Numbered from the stretch's first letter, positions 7,068 through 16,808 are shown. The stretch is 64,000 nt of DNA from Nitrospira sp. CG24C (GCA_002869885.2 NEWR02000009.1:108550-172549), one strand, 5' to 3'. The notes: generated by a model not told the origin, from the sequence alone. A program made the numbers and translations.

Positions 7068-9545
7068 ATGAAAAGTATGATCAGTAGGGTGAGGCAAGTT
7101 GCATCAAGACTTAGCTGGTCCAAGCCGGGCGAGTCCAAGGAGCTAGGGCAGGGCGTTGTCGACCGGAGGGGACGGCGATTTCGTGTGACGACGGGGCTCG
7201 CAGGATTGGGAGTGGGCACTGTGGTTGCCGTCAACGTGTTCTACGCGTTTGCGGCTCCGCTGCCAGGCGGTACATTGGATCCTCTGTCCATTCCCAAATA
7301 CGTCACGGACTTGGTCATTCCGCCGGTGATGAAGCAGTCCCACATGGGGAAGGGGAAAGATAAGGGGGATCTAACGGACGACTATCAGATCGCGATTCGG
7401 CAATTCAAGCAACAGATTCTGCCAGCTGGTTTCCCGTCGACCAAGGTGTGGAGCTACGGTCCCGAGTCAGATCCCACTCCGAGCATTGCGCCAAACCCAG
7501 GCTCGCAGTTCAACTATCCAGCCTATACGATAGAGACTATTGCCGATCGGCGCGTCAACGTCCGTTGGATCAATGGCTTGGTGGACAAGACCGGGAAATA
7601 CCTTCCTCACCTGCTGCCGGTTGATCAGACGCTCCATTGGGCGAATCCTTCCCAAGACTGTATGCATGGCGATGCGCGAACTGATTGTATGGGCAAAGAC
7701 CCAGCAGCCTATCGAGGTCCTGTCCCGATGGTCACCCACGTCCATGGCTCGCATGTAGATCCGGACAGCGACGGGAACCCTGAAGCCTGGTGGCTTCCGG
7801 CGGCGAAGAATATCCCTGCGGGCTATGCGCGGTCTGGCCAACTGTTCGATGACGCAAACGGATCGAATAATGGCAATCGGGGCTATGCGGATTTCTCGTA
7901 CCGGAACGATCAGCCTGCGACCACGCTCTGGTATCACGACCATACGCTGGGGATGACGCGGGCCAACGTCTATGCGGGGCCTGCCGGTTTCTGGCTGGTT
8001 CGTGGTGGGGACTACGACGGTGGACAAGACGTCACGATGAACCATGGGAAGGCCGTGCTGCCTGGGCCGGCTCCGGTGGCGGGGCAGGGCCTTCTTGACC
8101 TCAATACCCCTGGAAACAAGATTCGGAATTCCATTCGCGAGATCCCACTTGTGATCCAAGATCGTTCTTTCAACAGTGACGGGTCGCTGTTCTATCCTGG
8201 GAACCGGGCGTTCTTTGAAGGGATGCTTCCCGAGCAACTGAAGGTTTTGTTCGCTCCAAATTCCGATGTGGCTCCGATCTGGAACCCGGAAGCTTTCTTT
8301 AACGTGATGGTGGTCAATGGGGTCAGCTGGCCGAAACTCGAGGTAGCGAAATCCGACTATCGGTTCCGGCTGCTGAACGGGAGCAATTCACGATTTATCA
8401 ATCTTGCGTTGTTCGTGGTGAAGCCGAACGGCGAGATCGATCCGACGCAGGAGATCCCCTTCTATCAGATCGGTGCGGACCAGGGCTTTCTCCCCCAGGT
8501 GGTGAGGACCAAGATTGGGGAGCAAGTCGCCTTGACACCGGGTGCAGGGGAGCCGGTATCGAGTCCGAGTCCAGACAATCAGCGGGCGTTGCTGATGGCG
8601 CCGGCTGAACGTGCCGACGTTATTGTAGACTTTAGCCAATTGCCGGACGGGACGGTGGTCCGGATGATCAACACTGCGCCGGATTCTCCCTTCGGTGGGT
8701 TTCCGGTTGACCCTGCCGATCCGGACACAACCGGGCAGGTTATGCAGTTTGTGGTGAAGCATGCGCTCACTGGTGTGGAAGGCTCAACTGACGGGAAAAC
8801 GACAGTGCTTGCGAACTTGCAGCTGAATGCGGAACAGGCGTACGGCGCACCGGTCGTGACGCGACTGGTGTCGTTGAATGAAGAATCATCCTCGAACGTG
8901 TGTGTACCGGTCGATTCGGAAGAGAACTTTGTGCTGGATGGGGAAGGAAACCTGGTGCAGACCTCCTGTGGTGAGGGGGCAGGAGCCTTCGGACCTTCCG
9001 CTGCTAAGCTTGGAACCGTCACGGGCTCGGGAGAATCGGCCGGGGGGAACCCCTTGCAGTGGACGGACGAGACAGGCGTGAGTCAGCCGACGAAAGTCAC
9101 GTTGAAGAGCAAAGCCACGCTTACGGTGAACGTCACGGAGGCGCCGAAACTCGGCGATATCGAGGAATGGCAAATCTATAACTTTACGGCGGATGCCCAT
9201 CCGATCCACCTGCACCCGGTCCGATTCGAAGTGGTCAGACGAACCGCCTTCGATGGGTCGCCAAGTCAACACGGTGATCTGCCCTTAGGAGAGGCGGGTT
9301 TTAAGGACACAGGAATTTCCTATCCAGGAGAGATTACGACCATCAGGATCAAGTTCGATCTCCCGGGTCTCTATGCGTGGCATTGCCACATCGTCGAGCA
9401 TGAGGATAACGAGATGATGCGCCCGTTCGTGGTGCTGGCTAATCCTCCAGCGACGCATCATCACGACAACGGTGATCGTGACCGGCATCATCACAAGAAG
9501 ATGAAGCATCACTACCGCTGGGCCGATCGGCAACAGGGCAAATAG
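7068..9545 (+). CDS. Secreted multicopper oxidase (CotA / bilirubin-oxidase-like)
   Basis: ATG 7068 follows AGGAGGGAG at 7058-7066, which favours it over the in-frame GTG at 7005. The 825-residue protein has a Tat/Sec-like N-terminus (RRGRRFRVTTGLAGLGVG, then a hydrophobic stretch). All four copper-ligand motifs are present: HVHGSH (~223), WYHDHTLGMTR (~287), HPIHLHPV (~709) and WHCHIVEHEDNEM (~770), so type 1, 2 and 3 copper sites look intact. These enzymes oxidise phenols, metals (Cu(I), Mn(II)) or similar donors and reduce O2 to water. An unusual His-rich tail (HHHDNGDRDRHHHKK) may bind metal. A terminator follows directly, so it is probably monocistronic; a two-component system lies on the other strand downstream. 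Confidence 0.9.
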   Translation: MKSMISRVRQVASRLSWSKPGESKELGQGVVDRRGRRFRVTTGLAGLGVGTVVAVNVFYAFAAPLPGGTLDPLSIPKYVTDLVIPPVMKQSHMGKGKDKGDLTDDYQIAIRQFKQQILPAGFPSTKVWSYGPESDPTPSIAPNPGSQFNYPAYTIETIADRRVNVRWINGLVDKTGKYLPHLLPVDQTLHWANPSQDCMHGDARTDCMGKDPAAYRGPVPMVTHVHGSHVDPDSDGNPEAWWLPAAKNIPAGYARSGQLFDDANGSNNGNRGYADFSYRNDQPATTLWYHDHTLGMTRANVYAGPAGFWLVRGGDYDGGQDVTMNHGKAVLPGPAPVAGQGLLDLNTPGNKIRNSIREIPLVIQDRSFNSDGSLFYPGNRAFFEGMLPEQLKVLFAPNSDVAPIWNPEAFFNVMVVNGVSWPKLEVAKSDYRFRLLNGSNSRFINLALFVVKPNGEIDPTQEIPFYQIGADQGFLPQVVRTKIGEQVALTPGAGEPVSSPSPDNQRALLMAPAERADVIVDFSQLPDGTVVRMINTAPDSPFGGFPVDPADPDTTGQVMQFVVKHALTGVEGSTDGKTTVLANLQLNAEQAYGAPVVTRLVSLNEESSSNVCVPVDSEENFVLDGEGNLVQTSCGEGAGAFGPSAAKLGTVTGSGESAGGNPLQWTDETGVSQPTKVTLKSKATLTVNVTEAPKLGDIEEWQIYNFTADAHPIHLHPVRFEVVRRTAFDGSPSQHGDLPLGEAGFKDTGISYPGEITTIRIKFDLPGLYAWHCHIVEHEDNEMMRPFVVLANPPATHHHDNGDRDRHHHKKMKHHYRWADRQQGK

Positions 9546-9594
9546 AAGGTTACAGGGGAGAGGGGCTCGCAGGGCTTCGTTTGTGAGCAAGAGA

Positions 9595-9625
9595 CGAGGG
9601 CCGTCGCAAGGCGGCCCTCGTTTTT
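9595..9625 (+). terminator. Rho-independent terminator of the multicopper oxidase gene
   Basis: A perfect 9-bp stem CGAGGGCCG / CGGCCCTCG with an 8-nt loop is followed at once by TTTTT. It lies 50 bp after the oxidase stop codon. Confidence 0.88.
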
Positions 9626-9677
9626 AACGTGCCGACCGTAACGGAGGTCTCCATCGCCGTGGAGCATTGGCTAACGA

Positions 9678-11615
9678 TCAAAACTCATGGGCGGTTCCCT
9701 CGAAGAGTTGAGCTTCTTGGGGTTGAGGAATGGCGACCATGATAGTCGTCCCTTCTTCTGGAACCGACTCGATGGTCAAGTGCCCTCGAAGATTCTTGAC
9801 ATGGGTAGCCATATTCGTGAATCCAAGGCTATTGTTTCCGATCTCGGCTGGCCTGAACCCAATCCCGTCATCCCGGATTTCCAGCCTGGCTGTTCCTTCT
9901 CTTAGCTCAAATCGGATACTCCCGGAGTTCGCTTGAGCATGATGCACGGTATTACTGACGGCTTCCCGCGCAATTGCGAGAAGATGGATTTCTTGCTCCA
10001 CGGACAACCTGCCAGCGGCAACCGGATCCACATCGATCAGAAAGTGGGGGCAGGGACAAGAGTCGTTATGTTGAACCAGCAGCTGCAGCGAGTGCAGTAA
10101 GCTATCGTGGGGTGCCGTCCGAGGTTCAAGCCGTGCGGTGAAGTCACGGGTCTCTTGGATGACTCGGTGCAGGTGAGACAGTGCGAGATCGAGTTGCTTC
10201 GGGGCGCGGTCGGGAGCTTGAATAAGTAGGAGCTTTGATGCCTCCATCCCCATGCTGACTGCAGACAGGGACTGCAACAAGCTGGCGTGCAGATCGTGAT
10301 ACAGTTGCGCACGTTCTTCTCCGAGCCGGTGGAGCCGCTGCGCGCTGCGCTGTTTCATCTCTTCCATGTGTCGCCGTTCGGTCACATCACGGACAATGAT
10401 TGTATAGTGGGCGGCGCCGGCTATGTCCATTCGGCTCACTGAGAGTTCGATTTGGAACGAGGTACCGTCTTTACGTCGCCCGACTGCTTCTTTGCCGGAT
10501 CCGACCACTAAGAGTTGCTGCTCATTGCCGGTACTCGGAAGGTCGGAGTCGCGCTGTGTTCGGTGAAGTAGCGTCTGCATCTCATGCCCGCGCAATTCAG
10601 CCGCGCTCTGACCGAAGAGCATGCATGCCGCGGGATTGACCGATTCGATGATCCACTGGGCATCTGTGACCAGGATTCCATCCGCAGCATGGTCCACAAG
10701 GCTTCGCAAACGCTCCTCCTTCTCCCTCAGCTCTTCCAGCGACCGGATTGCCTGTGCGCGCGCCTCCTCAAGGTCGTTTGTTCGTGCGATGACTTTGGAT
10801 TCAAGCGACTGCGTGAGATCCTGCAGTGTGCGTGTCTGTGCGGTTAGCGCAATGGCTGTTCCGGTTGCCACGGCGAGGAGCCGTTCGAAGTCTCCGCGAT
10901 GGGCGTCTTGAGATACGGAGAGAGCGAGAGAGGATTCTCCAGTCCCGGTCGAAACGCCTGCCCTTTGTAGAGTCGATACGACGCTTTGCAACACCGTGGA
11001 TGTTTTCTGAAGCACATGTCGAATGGCATATAAGCCGATCAGCATAATAGCCAGTGTGACGGCGAGAAGCTGCCAGAGTGTTTGAGCTTGCTCGCGTTCG
11101 ATTTGAGAGAGAGAGACAACCATGCGGACCCACGCCGTGAGTTCATTTCGGTCGAACAATGGCTCGATGATGACCAGCGTGGGCCCTCCCTCGTCCAGGG
11201 AGGTTTCAAGAATGACTTCGCGTTTTGTTTTTCGGGCTTCGAGCCACCACGGATCGTCCAGCACAGTTCCAATCCGGCCTGGGTGCTTTGCGGCAACGAC
11301 CATGCTGTCGTTGTCCACGATGTCGATATCCAGCAGAGAGTCGTCTCGCATATACAGCTGCAACGATTCCTGAAGGCGGTATAGATTGTCGAGAACGGCG
11401 GCGGAGCCAATGGCGGCGAATGTGCGGGCCACGGCTCGAGCCCTCTCCTCTGCCGCCTGCCGGAGCGCATGATTTTGCTGAATGACGAGAAATGCAGTTC
11501 CGGTTCCCATGACGAGGAGCAGAATAAGGCTGAGGCTTACACCAAGCCGGAGGCCGAAGTTGTGAGTCCATGCATAGCGCAGGCGTTTCACAATTGAGAT
11601 GTAGATAGTCGGCAT
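9678..11615 (-). CDS. Membrane sensor histidine kinase with PAS domain (NarX/HisKA_3 type)
   Basis: Two membrane segments (residues ~22-45 and ~182-200) enclose a periplasmic sensor loop. After a coiled linker, a PAS domain spans ~303-413 (DHAADGILVTDAQWIIESVN). The HisKA_3 dimerisation box holds the probable phospho-acceptor His440 in LYHDLHASLLQSL. The ATPase domain has N-box AREAVSNTVHHA (~549) and G1 box DDGIGF (~582). It phosphorylates a NarL-type regulator, almost certainly the one encoded upstream at 11834-12622. It lies 9 bp after the 70-residue gene, so the three genes form one operon. The ligand is unknown; the periplasmic loop has no recognised sensor fold. Confidence 0.9.
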   Translation of the reverse strand: MPTIYISIVKRLRYAWTHNFGLRLGVSLSLILLLVMGTGTAFLVIQQNHALRQAAEERARAVARTFAAIGSAAVLDNLYRLQESLQLYMRDDSLLDIDIVDNDSMVVAAKHPGRIGTVLDDPWWLEARKTKREVILETSLDEGGPTLVIIEPLFDRNELTAWVRMVVSLSQIEREQAQTLWQLLAVTLAIMLIGLYAIRHVLQKTSTVLQSVVSTLQRAGVSTGTGESSLALSVSQDAHRGDFERLLAVATGTAIALTAQTRTLQDLTQSLESKVIARTNDLEEARAQAIRSLEELREKEERLRSLVDHAADGILVTDAQWIIESVNPAACMLFGQSAAELRGHEMQTLLHRTQRDSDLPSTGNEQQLLVVGSGKEAVGRRKDGTSFQIELSVSRMDIAGAAHYTIIVRDVTERRHMEEMKQRSAQRLHRLGEERAQLYHDLHASLLQSLSAVSMGMEASKLLLIQAPDRAPKQLDLALSHLHRVIQETRDFTARLEPRTAPHDSLLHSLQLLVQHNDSCPCPHFLIDVDPVAAGRLSVEQEIHLLAIAREAVSNTVHHAQANSGSIRFELREGTARLEIRDDGIGFRPAEIGNNSLGFTNMATHVKNLRGHLTIESVPEEGTTIMVAIPQPQEAQLFEGTAHEF

Positions 11616-11624
11616 CGGCTCAAC

Positions 11625-11837
11625 TCACTTGTTCAGACGGAGACCGTAGTCGGTTCCGTCTTGATGAAATTCGAATGTGACGGCAGCTTCTCTGTTCAAG
11701 GGAACGGTTGCATGTGCTTGCTGTTGACCCAGGCGCTCATGCCGAACGGAGCTGTTATGCTCGCCAGCCGGCACGTTCAGGATTCTGATATACCCAGACC
11801 CATCGGTCACCCCAAAATACGGGCAGGGCCGATTCAT
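11625..11837 (-). CDS. 70-residue CarboxypepD_reg-like fragment between regulator and kinase
   Basis: The start ATG overlaps the stop of the response regulator as ATGA (11834-11837), and the kinase begins 9 bp downstream, so translation is probably coupled. The sequence GSGYIRILNVPAGEH and SVRHERLGQQQA resembles the end of a carboxypeptidase-regulatory-like or plastocyanin-associated beta-sandwich domain, but it lacks the first strands and any signal peptide. It could be a cytoplasmic accessory of the two-component pair or the remnant of a longer secreted protein. Coupling argues that it is translated; function unknown. Confidence 0.55.
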   Translation of the reverse strand: MNRPCPYFGVTDGSGYIRILNVPAGEHNSSVRHERLGQQQAHATVPLNREAAVTFEFHQDGTDYGLRLNK

Positions 11838-12622
11838 AAGTTTCCCTCCGACAGGAAGTCGAGCTTGAGTACACCGGCACTTGTGACGAGTTCGTGCTTA
11901 ATGGCATAGGCTGTCAAAGCAGCCGTGGTTCTCAGGTTGAGCTTCAGCATGAGGCTCGCACGGTGCTTTTCCACGGTTCTGACGCTGATGCACAGACACT
12001 CGGCGATCCCCTTGCTGGTCGCCCCTTCGGCAACCAGTTTCAATACTTCCCGTTCACGAACGGACAGTCTCTTCCAAGGAGTCTCCTCGCAGGAGGAGGG
12101 GGATTGTTTTCCCAGGTATCCACTCAGAACTTTATCCGCGATCATGGGGCTTAGGTAGGTTTGCCCTTGTGCCACGCTGTGAATGGCTGTTCGTAGTTCT
12201 GTGTACGACGATTCCTTGGGAAGGTATCCGGTGGCTCCTGCCTGAAGAGCAGCCCGGATGATCGACTCGGACACGTGAACTGTAAGAACCAGGCATTTGA
12301 TAACGGGATGGAAAAGCCTGATCTGGTGGATCAACTCGGTTCCATGAATCCCTGGCATGGACAGGTCTAGAAGCACAAGGTCAGGTTGGAGCGTGGCAAT
12401 TAAGCGTAGCGCATCGGTGCCGTTGCCTGCCTCGCCGATGACATGAAGTTGTGGATCAAGGGCTAACAGAGAGGCTAATGCTTCCCGAACGAGGGTATGG
12501 TCTTCCACCAGGAGAATCCGAATGCGTGAGTCCGGGTCGGGGTGCAGCTCTTCTCCTGAGGGGGCCTTATTCAATGCGCCATTAGGGCTTGCAGGTTTCT
12601 TGTGGTTCGATCGGTGGTTCAT
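11834..12622 (-). CDS. NarL/LuxR-family response regulator
   Basis: An N-terminal receiver domain begins IRILLVEDHTLVREAL, with probable phospho-acceptor Asp86 in LVLLDLSMPG. A C-terminal LuxR-type helix-turn-helix (~residues 185-250) contains LSVREREVLKLVAEGATSKGIAE. ATG 12622 is chosen; an in-frame TTG at 12649 is possible, and neither has a good ribosome binding site. About 33 extra residues precede the receiver. It is followed by the 70-residue gene with an ATGA overlap and then the kinase, so the pair is cognate. Targets are unknown; the divergent NHL-repeat gene and the nearby oxidase are candidates by position only. Confidence 0.9.
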   Translation of the reverse strand: MNHRSNHKKPASPNGALNKAPSGEELHPDPDSRIRILLVEDHTLVREALASLLALDPQLHVIGEAGNGTDALRLIATLQPDLVLLDLSMPGIHGTELIHQIRLFHPVIKCLVLTVHVSESIIRAALQAGATGYLPKESSYTELRTAIHSVAQGQTYLSPMIADKVLSGYLGKQSPSSCEETPWKRLSVREREVLKLVAEGATSKGIAECLCISVRTVEKHRASLMLKLNLRTTAALTAYAIKHELVTSAGVLKLDFLSEGNL

Positions 12623-13137
12623 AAGGCATGCAGCGCACTGTACTCTCAACCTGGGCGGTATGCCCTGATTGCCGGATGAAGGTAATTCATTCCAAGATAA
12701 CTTATCCCACGGCTGAGCTGTGTCACGAAATACATTCGTAAATCCAACAGGTTGAACTCCTCACTAGTCGGATCAGTTTCCCGAAAGGGCAGTCGACCGT
12801 AACAAAAGTGTAAATGCCTAAGGTTACTCTCGTGGGCGGGTAACTATACCTATCAGCGACTGCAGCGGATCCCCCACAATGACTGTTATCTTGAGGGTAT
12901 GTACGCCTGTTTTCTTTCAGTGAGGGAGTATTCAGCAACCTCATCAGACTCCCACCAGCGCTAGCCTTCTTATCGGCCAGCATGAGCTTCCATCCCCTCC
13001 CAAAGTAAGGGCTCAAGCCCCCAGAATGTTGGTATAGACATCCCTCAATAACGCTTCATAATGATGCCAACCATGACGGGCAAATATATTTCAAGATACA
13101 TCCCGTCGAATAATTTGATCAGTGAGGGGGAGTGGCT
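12623..13137. other. Divergent intergenic region, probable promoters
   Basis: About 500 bp separates the regulator gene (minus) from the NHL-repeat gene (plus). It is more AT-rich than its surroundings and must hold both promoters, but no site can be assigned with confidence. A 97-residue minus ORF here (12723-13016) has no protein-like features and is not annotated. Confidence 0.4.
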
Positions 13138-14430
13138 ATGAAGATTGAACGGTCATGTGATTCGTTTATGGGGTTGCAGAATGTGGCAGTTATAACGATA
13201 TTGTCAGTAAGCCTTGCGATGGTGGTTGCCATCGGTTTTCCTCTCAGGGCAGTTGCGCAGGACTTTGCTATGGTTCCCACTCCAACGGAATTCGTACATC
13301 CTAATGCAGCAGCGCCCGTCGCAACGTCGGTATCGTTGGATGTTGCCGGCTTGAACAGAGTCCCTGCAAGTGCAGGTTATTCGGCCAGTGCTTCCCACGC
13401 CAGTATCTTCACTGTGGCTGGCACGGGCAACCTCGGTTTCAATGGTGATGGAGTTCTCGCCACCACAGCCCATTTCTGGTTCGCTGCTGCGGTGGCCGTG
13501 GATGTCGAGGGGAATGTGTTTGTTGCGGACTCCTTCAATAATCGGATCAGACGCGTGGATGCCAGGACGGGAGTGATCACCACGGTCGCAGGAATAGGGC
13601 ACCAGGGGTTTTCCGGCGATGGAGGTCTGGCGACTGAGGCTAGTCTTGATAGCCCTGGGGGCGTCGCAGTTGACGCTACAGGGAACATCCTCATAGCCGA
13701 CACCTTCAATCACCGCATTAGAATTGTGGACCACCGAACTGGAATCATCAGCACCTTTGTCGGCTCGGGCAATAAGGGGTCGGCTGGCGATGACGGGTTG
13801 GAGATTCGCGCTCAACTGTCAGAGCCGACGGGAATCTACGTCGACCCGACCGGGAACCTTCTTATAGCCGACACGGCGAACCATCGGGTTCTGCTGGTCG
13901 AAAAGGCTACCAGCGTGATTTCTACGCTGGCCGGCACAGGCATACCAGGTTTCTCGGGTGATGGCGGCATCGGATCGGCGGCGCAATTGAATGGTCCGAC
14001 GGCGGTGGCGGCCGATGGCCATGGCCAGGTGTTAATCGCCGACACCTTCAATAATCGAGTCAGGCGGTTGGATACCCGCACGGGGACGATCACGACGATC
14101 GCAGGGACCGGTGCGCAGGGCTTTGGAGGCGACGGGGACTTCGCGAGCAAGGCAGAACTGACAGAGCCTTCTGGAGTGGCTGTCGATGCGAAGGGCAATA
14201 TCCTCATTGCCGATACGTTTAATAATCGCATTCGTCGAATCGACCGTCTGTCGGGTATTATTATTACAGTGGCGGGTGCCGGGACGCGCGGGTCGTCAGG
14301 GGATGGGGCCATGGCGTTATCTGCAGAACTCAATAACCCAGTGGGACTAACTCAAGACGCATTCGGCAACATCGTGGTGGCAGATGCGGGGAACCATCGC
14401 GTACTCCGTGTGATTGCCGAAGCACAATAG
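13138..14430 (+). CDS. Secreted NHL-repeat beta-propeller protein
   Basis: ATG 13138 follows GAGGGGG at 13124-13130. A signal peptide occupies residues ~15-42 (VITILSVSLAMVVAIGFPL). About six NHL repeats follow with a ~56-residue period, each with the pattern TVAGTGxxGFxGDGG, VAVDxxGNxxIADxFNNRIRR and TGxITT, forming a propeller. NHL propellers mediate binding or act as scaffolds; this one has no attached catalytic domain. It is divergent from the response regulator and convergent with the 30-heme cytochrome operon. Confidence 0.85.
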   Translation: MKIERSCDSFMGLQNVAVITILSVSLAMVVAIGFPLRAVAQDFAMVPTPTEFVHPNAAAPVATSVSLDVAGLNRVPASAGYSASASHASIFTVAGTGNLGFNGDGVLATTAHFWFAAAVAVDVEGNVFVADSFNNRIRRVDARTGVITTVAGIGHQGFSGDGGLATEASLDSPGGVAVDATGNILIADTFNHRIRIVDHRTGIISTFVGSGNKGSAGDDGLEIRAQLSEPTGIYVDPTGNLLIADTANHRVLLVEKATSVISTLAGTGIPGFSGDGGIGSAAQLNGPTAVAADGHGQVLIADTFNNRVRRLDTRTGTITTIAGTGAQGFGGDGDFASKAELTEPSGVAVDAKGNILIADTFNNRIRRIDRLSGIIITVAGAGTRGSSGDGAMALSAELNNPVGLTQDAFGNIVVADAGNHRVLRVIAEAQ

Positions 14431-14483
14431 CTTCGACCGCAGCGGTATCGGGCGCGCAAAGGCTTGATCATAGCAGCGTTAGG

Positions 14484-16808
14484 TTACCGATTCCGAAAGG
14501 CGCCGCTGCCGGCTTTGATCGTCTTCCACGAAGAAGTATTGTGGCATCGATCGCATTGGGGGCCTAGCCCGCCGTCGTGCTTATCATCCCTCCTATGGCA
14601 GCCGATACAGACAGTCGGGGCTACAACTTTACCCTCCATCGGCTTCTTATGGCAGTCGTAGCAGTCAAGCTTCTTGTGCGCACCGTCCAGTAGGAACTTC
14701 GTTCGTAGATTGTGATCGAAGTCCCAGAGCTTCCAGTCGCGTGCGGTGTGGCAGCTCTCGCACTGCTTGCCAAGCCGCCTCTTATGCACATCTTCTTTCT
14801 CGTGGCAACCGATACAGTCTAACGATATATTCTTGAACAGCAGTGTCGTATGACATTTCTTGCAGTCGATGATGCCATGCTGCCCGCGGAGGAGGAACCG
14901 ACTCTTGTTATGGTCGAACGTGACGGTTTTCCATGACGATTCGCGATGGCAGCTCTCGCACTGCTTCCCCTCCTGCCCGTTATGCTTGTCATCTTTCTTG
15001 TGGCAGGCATAACAGTCGGTGGGCGTTTTCTCTTTGAAGAGGTGGCCCTTATGGCAGGTTTCGCAGGCAAGCCCAATGTGTTTCCCTCGCAGGGGGTATT
15101 TGGTGTGTCGGTCATGATCGAACAACAGCTCTTTCCAATTCTTTTCGACATGGCAATCCCCACAATTTTCACCGTATGTACCGTTATGCTTGTCATCTTT
15201 CTTATGGCAGGCATAACAGTCGGTGGGCGTTTTCTCTTTGAAGAGGTGGCCCTTATGGCAGGTTTCGCATTTTGTGGTCTTGTGCTTCCCGTTCAATGAA
15301 TACTTGGTGTCGCGGTTGTGGTCGAAGGTGATCTCTTTCCAAGTGCGATCCGTATGGCACACCTGGCATTTCTCTCCATAATCCCCTTTGTGCTTGTCGT
15401 CTTTTTTGTGGCACGAGTAACAGTCGAGCGGCGTCGGTTTGTAACGTTGGTCAGCATGACAGTCCTTGCACGCGACTTTTTCGTGTTTCCCGAGTAATGG
15501 GAATGTCGTCTTGTTGTGATCGAAGAGGTGGACATCCTTCCACTCTTTTTCTGTATGGCATTGTTCGCAGGCACGGCCGAGCGCCCCTTTGTGCGCATCG
15601 TCCTTTTTATGACAGGCATAGCAGGTGGTCGGGGTTTTCTCCTTCGCTGCCGGAACTGTGTGGCAGCTTTCACACTTCGCCGTTTTGTGCTTGCCCAGTA
15701 ACAGATATTTGGTGTCCTTGTCGTGATCGAACGGGGAGGTCTTCCAGTCCTTACCGCTGTGACAGGTCTCGCATTTTTCGCCAAAGACGCTCTTATGGTA
15801 ATCGTCCTTCTTATGACATGAATAACAATCGACCGGAGTCGGTTTATAGCGTTGATCGGGATGGCAGGCCTTGCATTTTGTTTCGATATGCTTGCCTTGG
15901 AGCGGAAACTTGGTCTTGTCATGGTTAAACGAAGGCGTATCTTTCCAGTCCTTTTCTGTATGACAGGTTTCGCAGGTTCGATCTAATGTTCCTTTGTGTT
16001 TGTCGTCCTTTTTATGACAGGCATAGCAGGTGGTCGGGGTCTTCTCCTTCGCTACCGGAACTGTGTGGCAGCTTTCACACTTCGCTGCCTTGTGCTTGCC
16101 CAGTAGCGGATACTTGGTGTCCTTGCTGTGGTTGAACGAAGAGGTTTTCCAGGCCTTATCGCTGTGACAGGTCTCGCACTTGGAGTCGAATATGCCTTTG
16201 TGATAGTCGTCCTTCTTGTGGCAGGTCAGGCAATCTGAAGGGGTGTCTCGATACTTGACCTTGGGCTTGTGGCAGGCCTTGCATTCTGCCCTTCTTGGAT
16301 CGGCATGTATGCCGTTGAGCGCAAAGTTCGTTTGCCGATGGTCGAAGGTCGATTCGTTGATCGGAGCGATATTCTCCCCTCGTCCTTTGTGGTCTGTATG
16401 GCAGGCATTACATTCCCGCTGCTCCTTCAAACGGCCATGAAATCTCTGCTTGCGATCGATGTCTTCCCTGATATCTTTGTGGCAATCCTGGCAAAGCCGA
16501 GTCTGTGCCGCTTTGTCGAACCGTTTGTGGCACTTTGCGCAGTCTTCTTCCCATTTCGCATGTCCCTGGATGACTTGACCCGGCATCAACGCCGATTCAA
16601 GACTGTCGGCCCATGCGTACCCAATGTTCCAGGTGCAGATGAAGGCAATACCGATGATGAACCGGCGGAAGATGACTTTAGACGTATTCCTGAAATGTAA
16701 TTGGCGAGAGAGGGAGGGTTGCGAACATGTAGATTCTGCAGACAAGGAACACCAGGTGGGAGATAACACGCTGGCCAAGGCTACTCGCGACGCGAAACCG
16801 AGGACCAT
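14484..16808 (-). CDS. Giant multiheme c-type cytochrome with 30 CxxCH motifs
   Basis: A signal sequence (IIGIAFICTWNIGYAWA) is followed by thirty CxxCH heme motifs, from CAKCH to CDRCH. The body is built from repeats that alternate units such as CYACHKKDDKHKG, CETCH with W-K and FDH or FNH segments, which look like doubled_CxxCH-type modules. Near-identical DNA copies lie 203 bp apart (around 15003 and 15206) and 402 bp apart (around 15625 and 16027). A linear 30-heme chain would conduct electrons across the periplasm or at the cell surface. The start is uncertain: ATG 16808 overlaps the upstream lipoprotein gene by 28 bp, and no ATG lies nearer the signal peptide. It is the last gene of a three-gene coupled operon. 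Confidence 0.9.
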   Translation of the reverse strand: MVLGFASRVALASVLSPTWCSLSAESTCSQPSLSRQLHFRNTSKVIFRRFIIGIAFICTWNIGYAWADSLESALMPGQVIQGHAKWEEDCAKCHKRFDKAAQTRLCQDCHKDIREDIDRKQRFHGRLKEQRECNACHTDHKGRGENIAPINESTFDHRQTNFALNGIHADPRRAECKACHKPKVKYRDTPSDCLTCHKKDDYHKGIFDSKCETCHSDKAWKTSSFNHSKDTKYPLLGKHKAAKCESCHTVPVAKEKTPTTCYACHKKDDKHKGTLDRTCETCHTEKDWKDTPSFNHDKTKFPLQGKHIETKCKACHPDQRYKPTPVDCYSCHKKDDYHKSVFGEKCETCHSGKDWKTSPFDHDKDTKYLLLGKHKTAKCESCHTVPAAKEKTPTTCYACHKKDDAHKGALGRACEQCHTEKEWKDVHLFDHNKTTFPLLGKHEKVACKDCHADQRYKPTPLDCYSCHKKDDKHKGDYGEKCQVCHTDRTWKEITFDHNRDTKYSLNGKHKTTKCETCHKGHLFKEKTPTDCYACHKKDDKHNGTYGENCGDCHVEKNWKELLFDHDRHTKYPLRGKHIGLACETCHKGHLFKEKTPTDCYACHKKDDKHNGQEGKQCESCHRESSWKTVTFDHNKSRFLLRGQHGIIDCKKCHTTLLFKNISLDCIGCHEKEDVHKRRLGKQCESCHTARDWKLWDFDHNLRTKFLLDGAHKKLDCYDCHKKPMEGKVVAPTVCIGCHRRDDKHDGGLGPQCDRCHNTSSWKTIKAGSGAFRNR

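Noticed and set aside
12723-13016. 97-residue minus ORF in the regulator/NHL spacer
   Set aside because: No ribosome binding site, no domain and atypical composition.
15293-15922. 209-residue minus ORF in another frame of the 30-heme gene
   Set aside because: A repeat-driven shadow frame with Arg/Thr-rich sequence and no motif.
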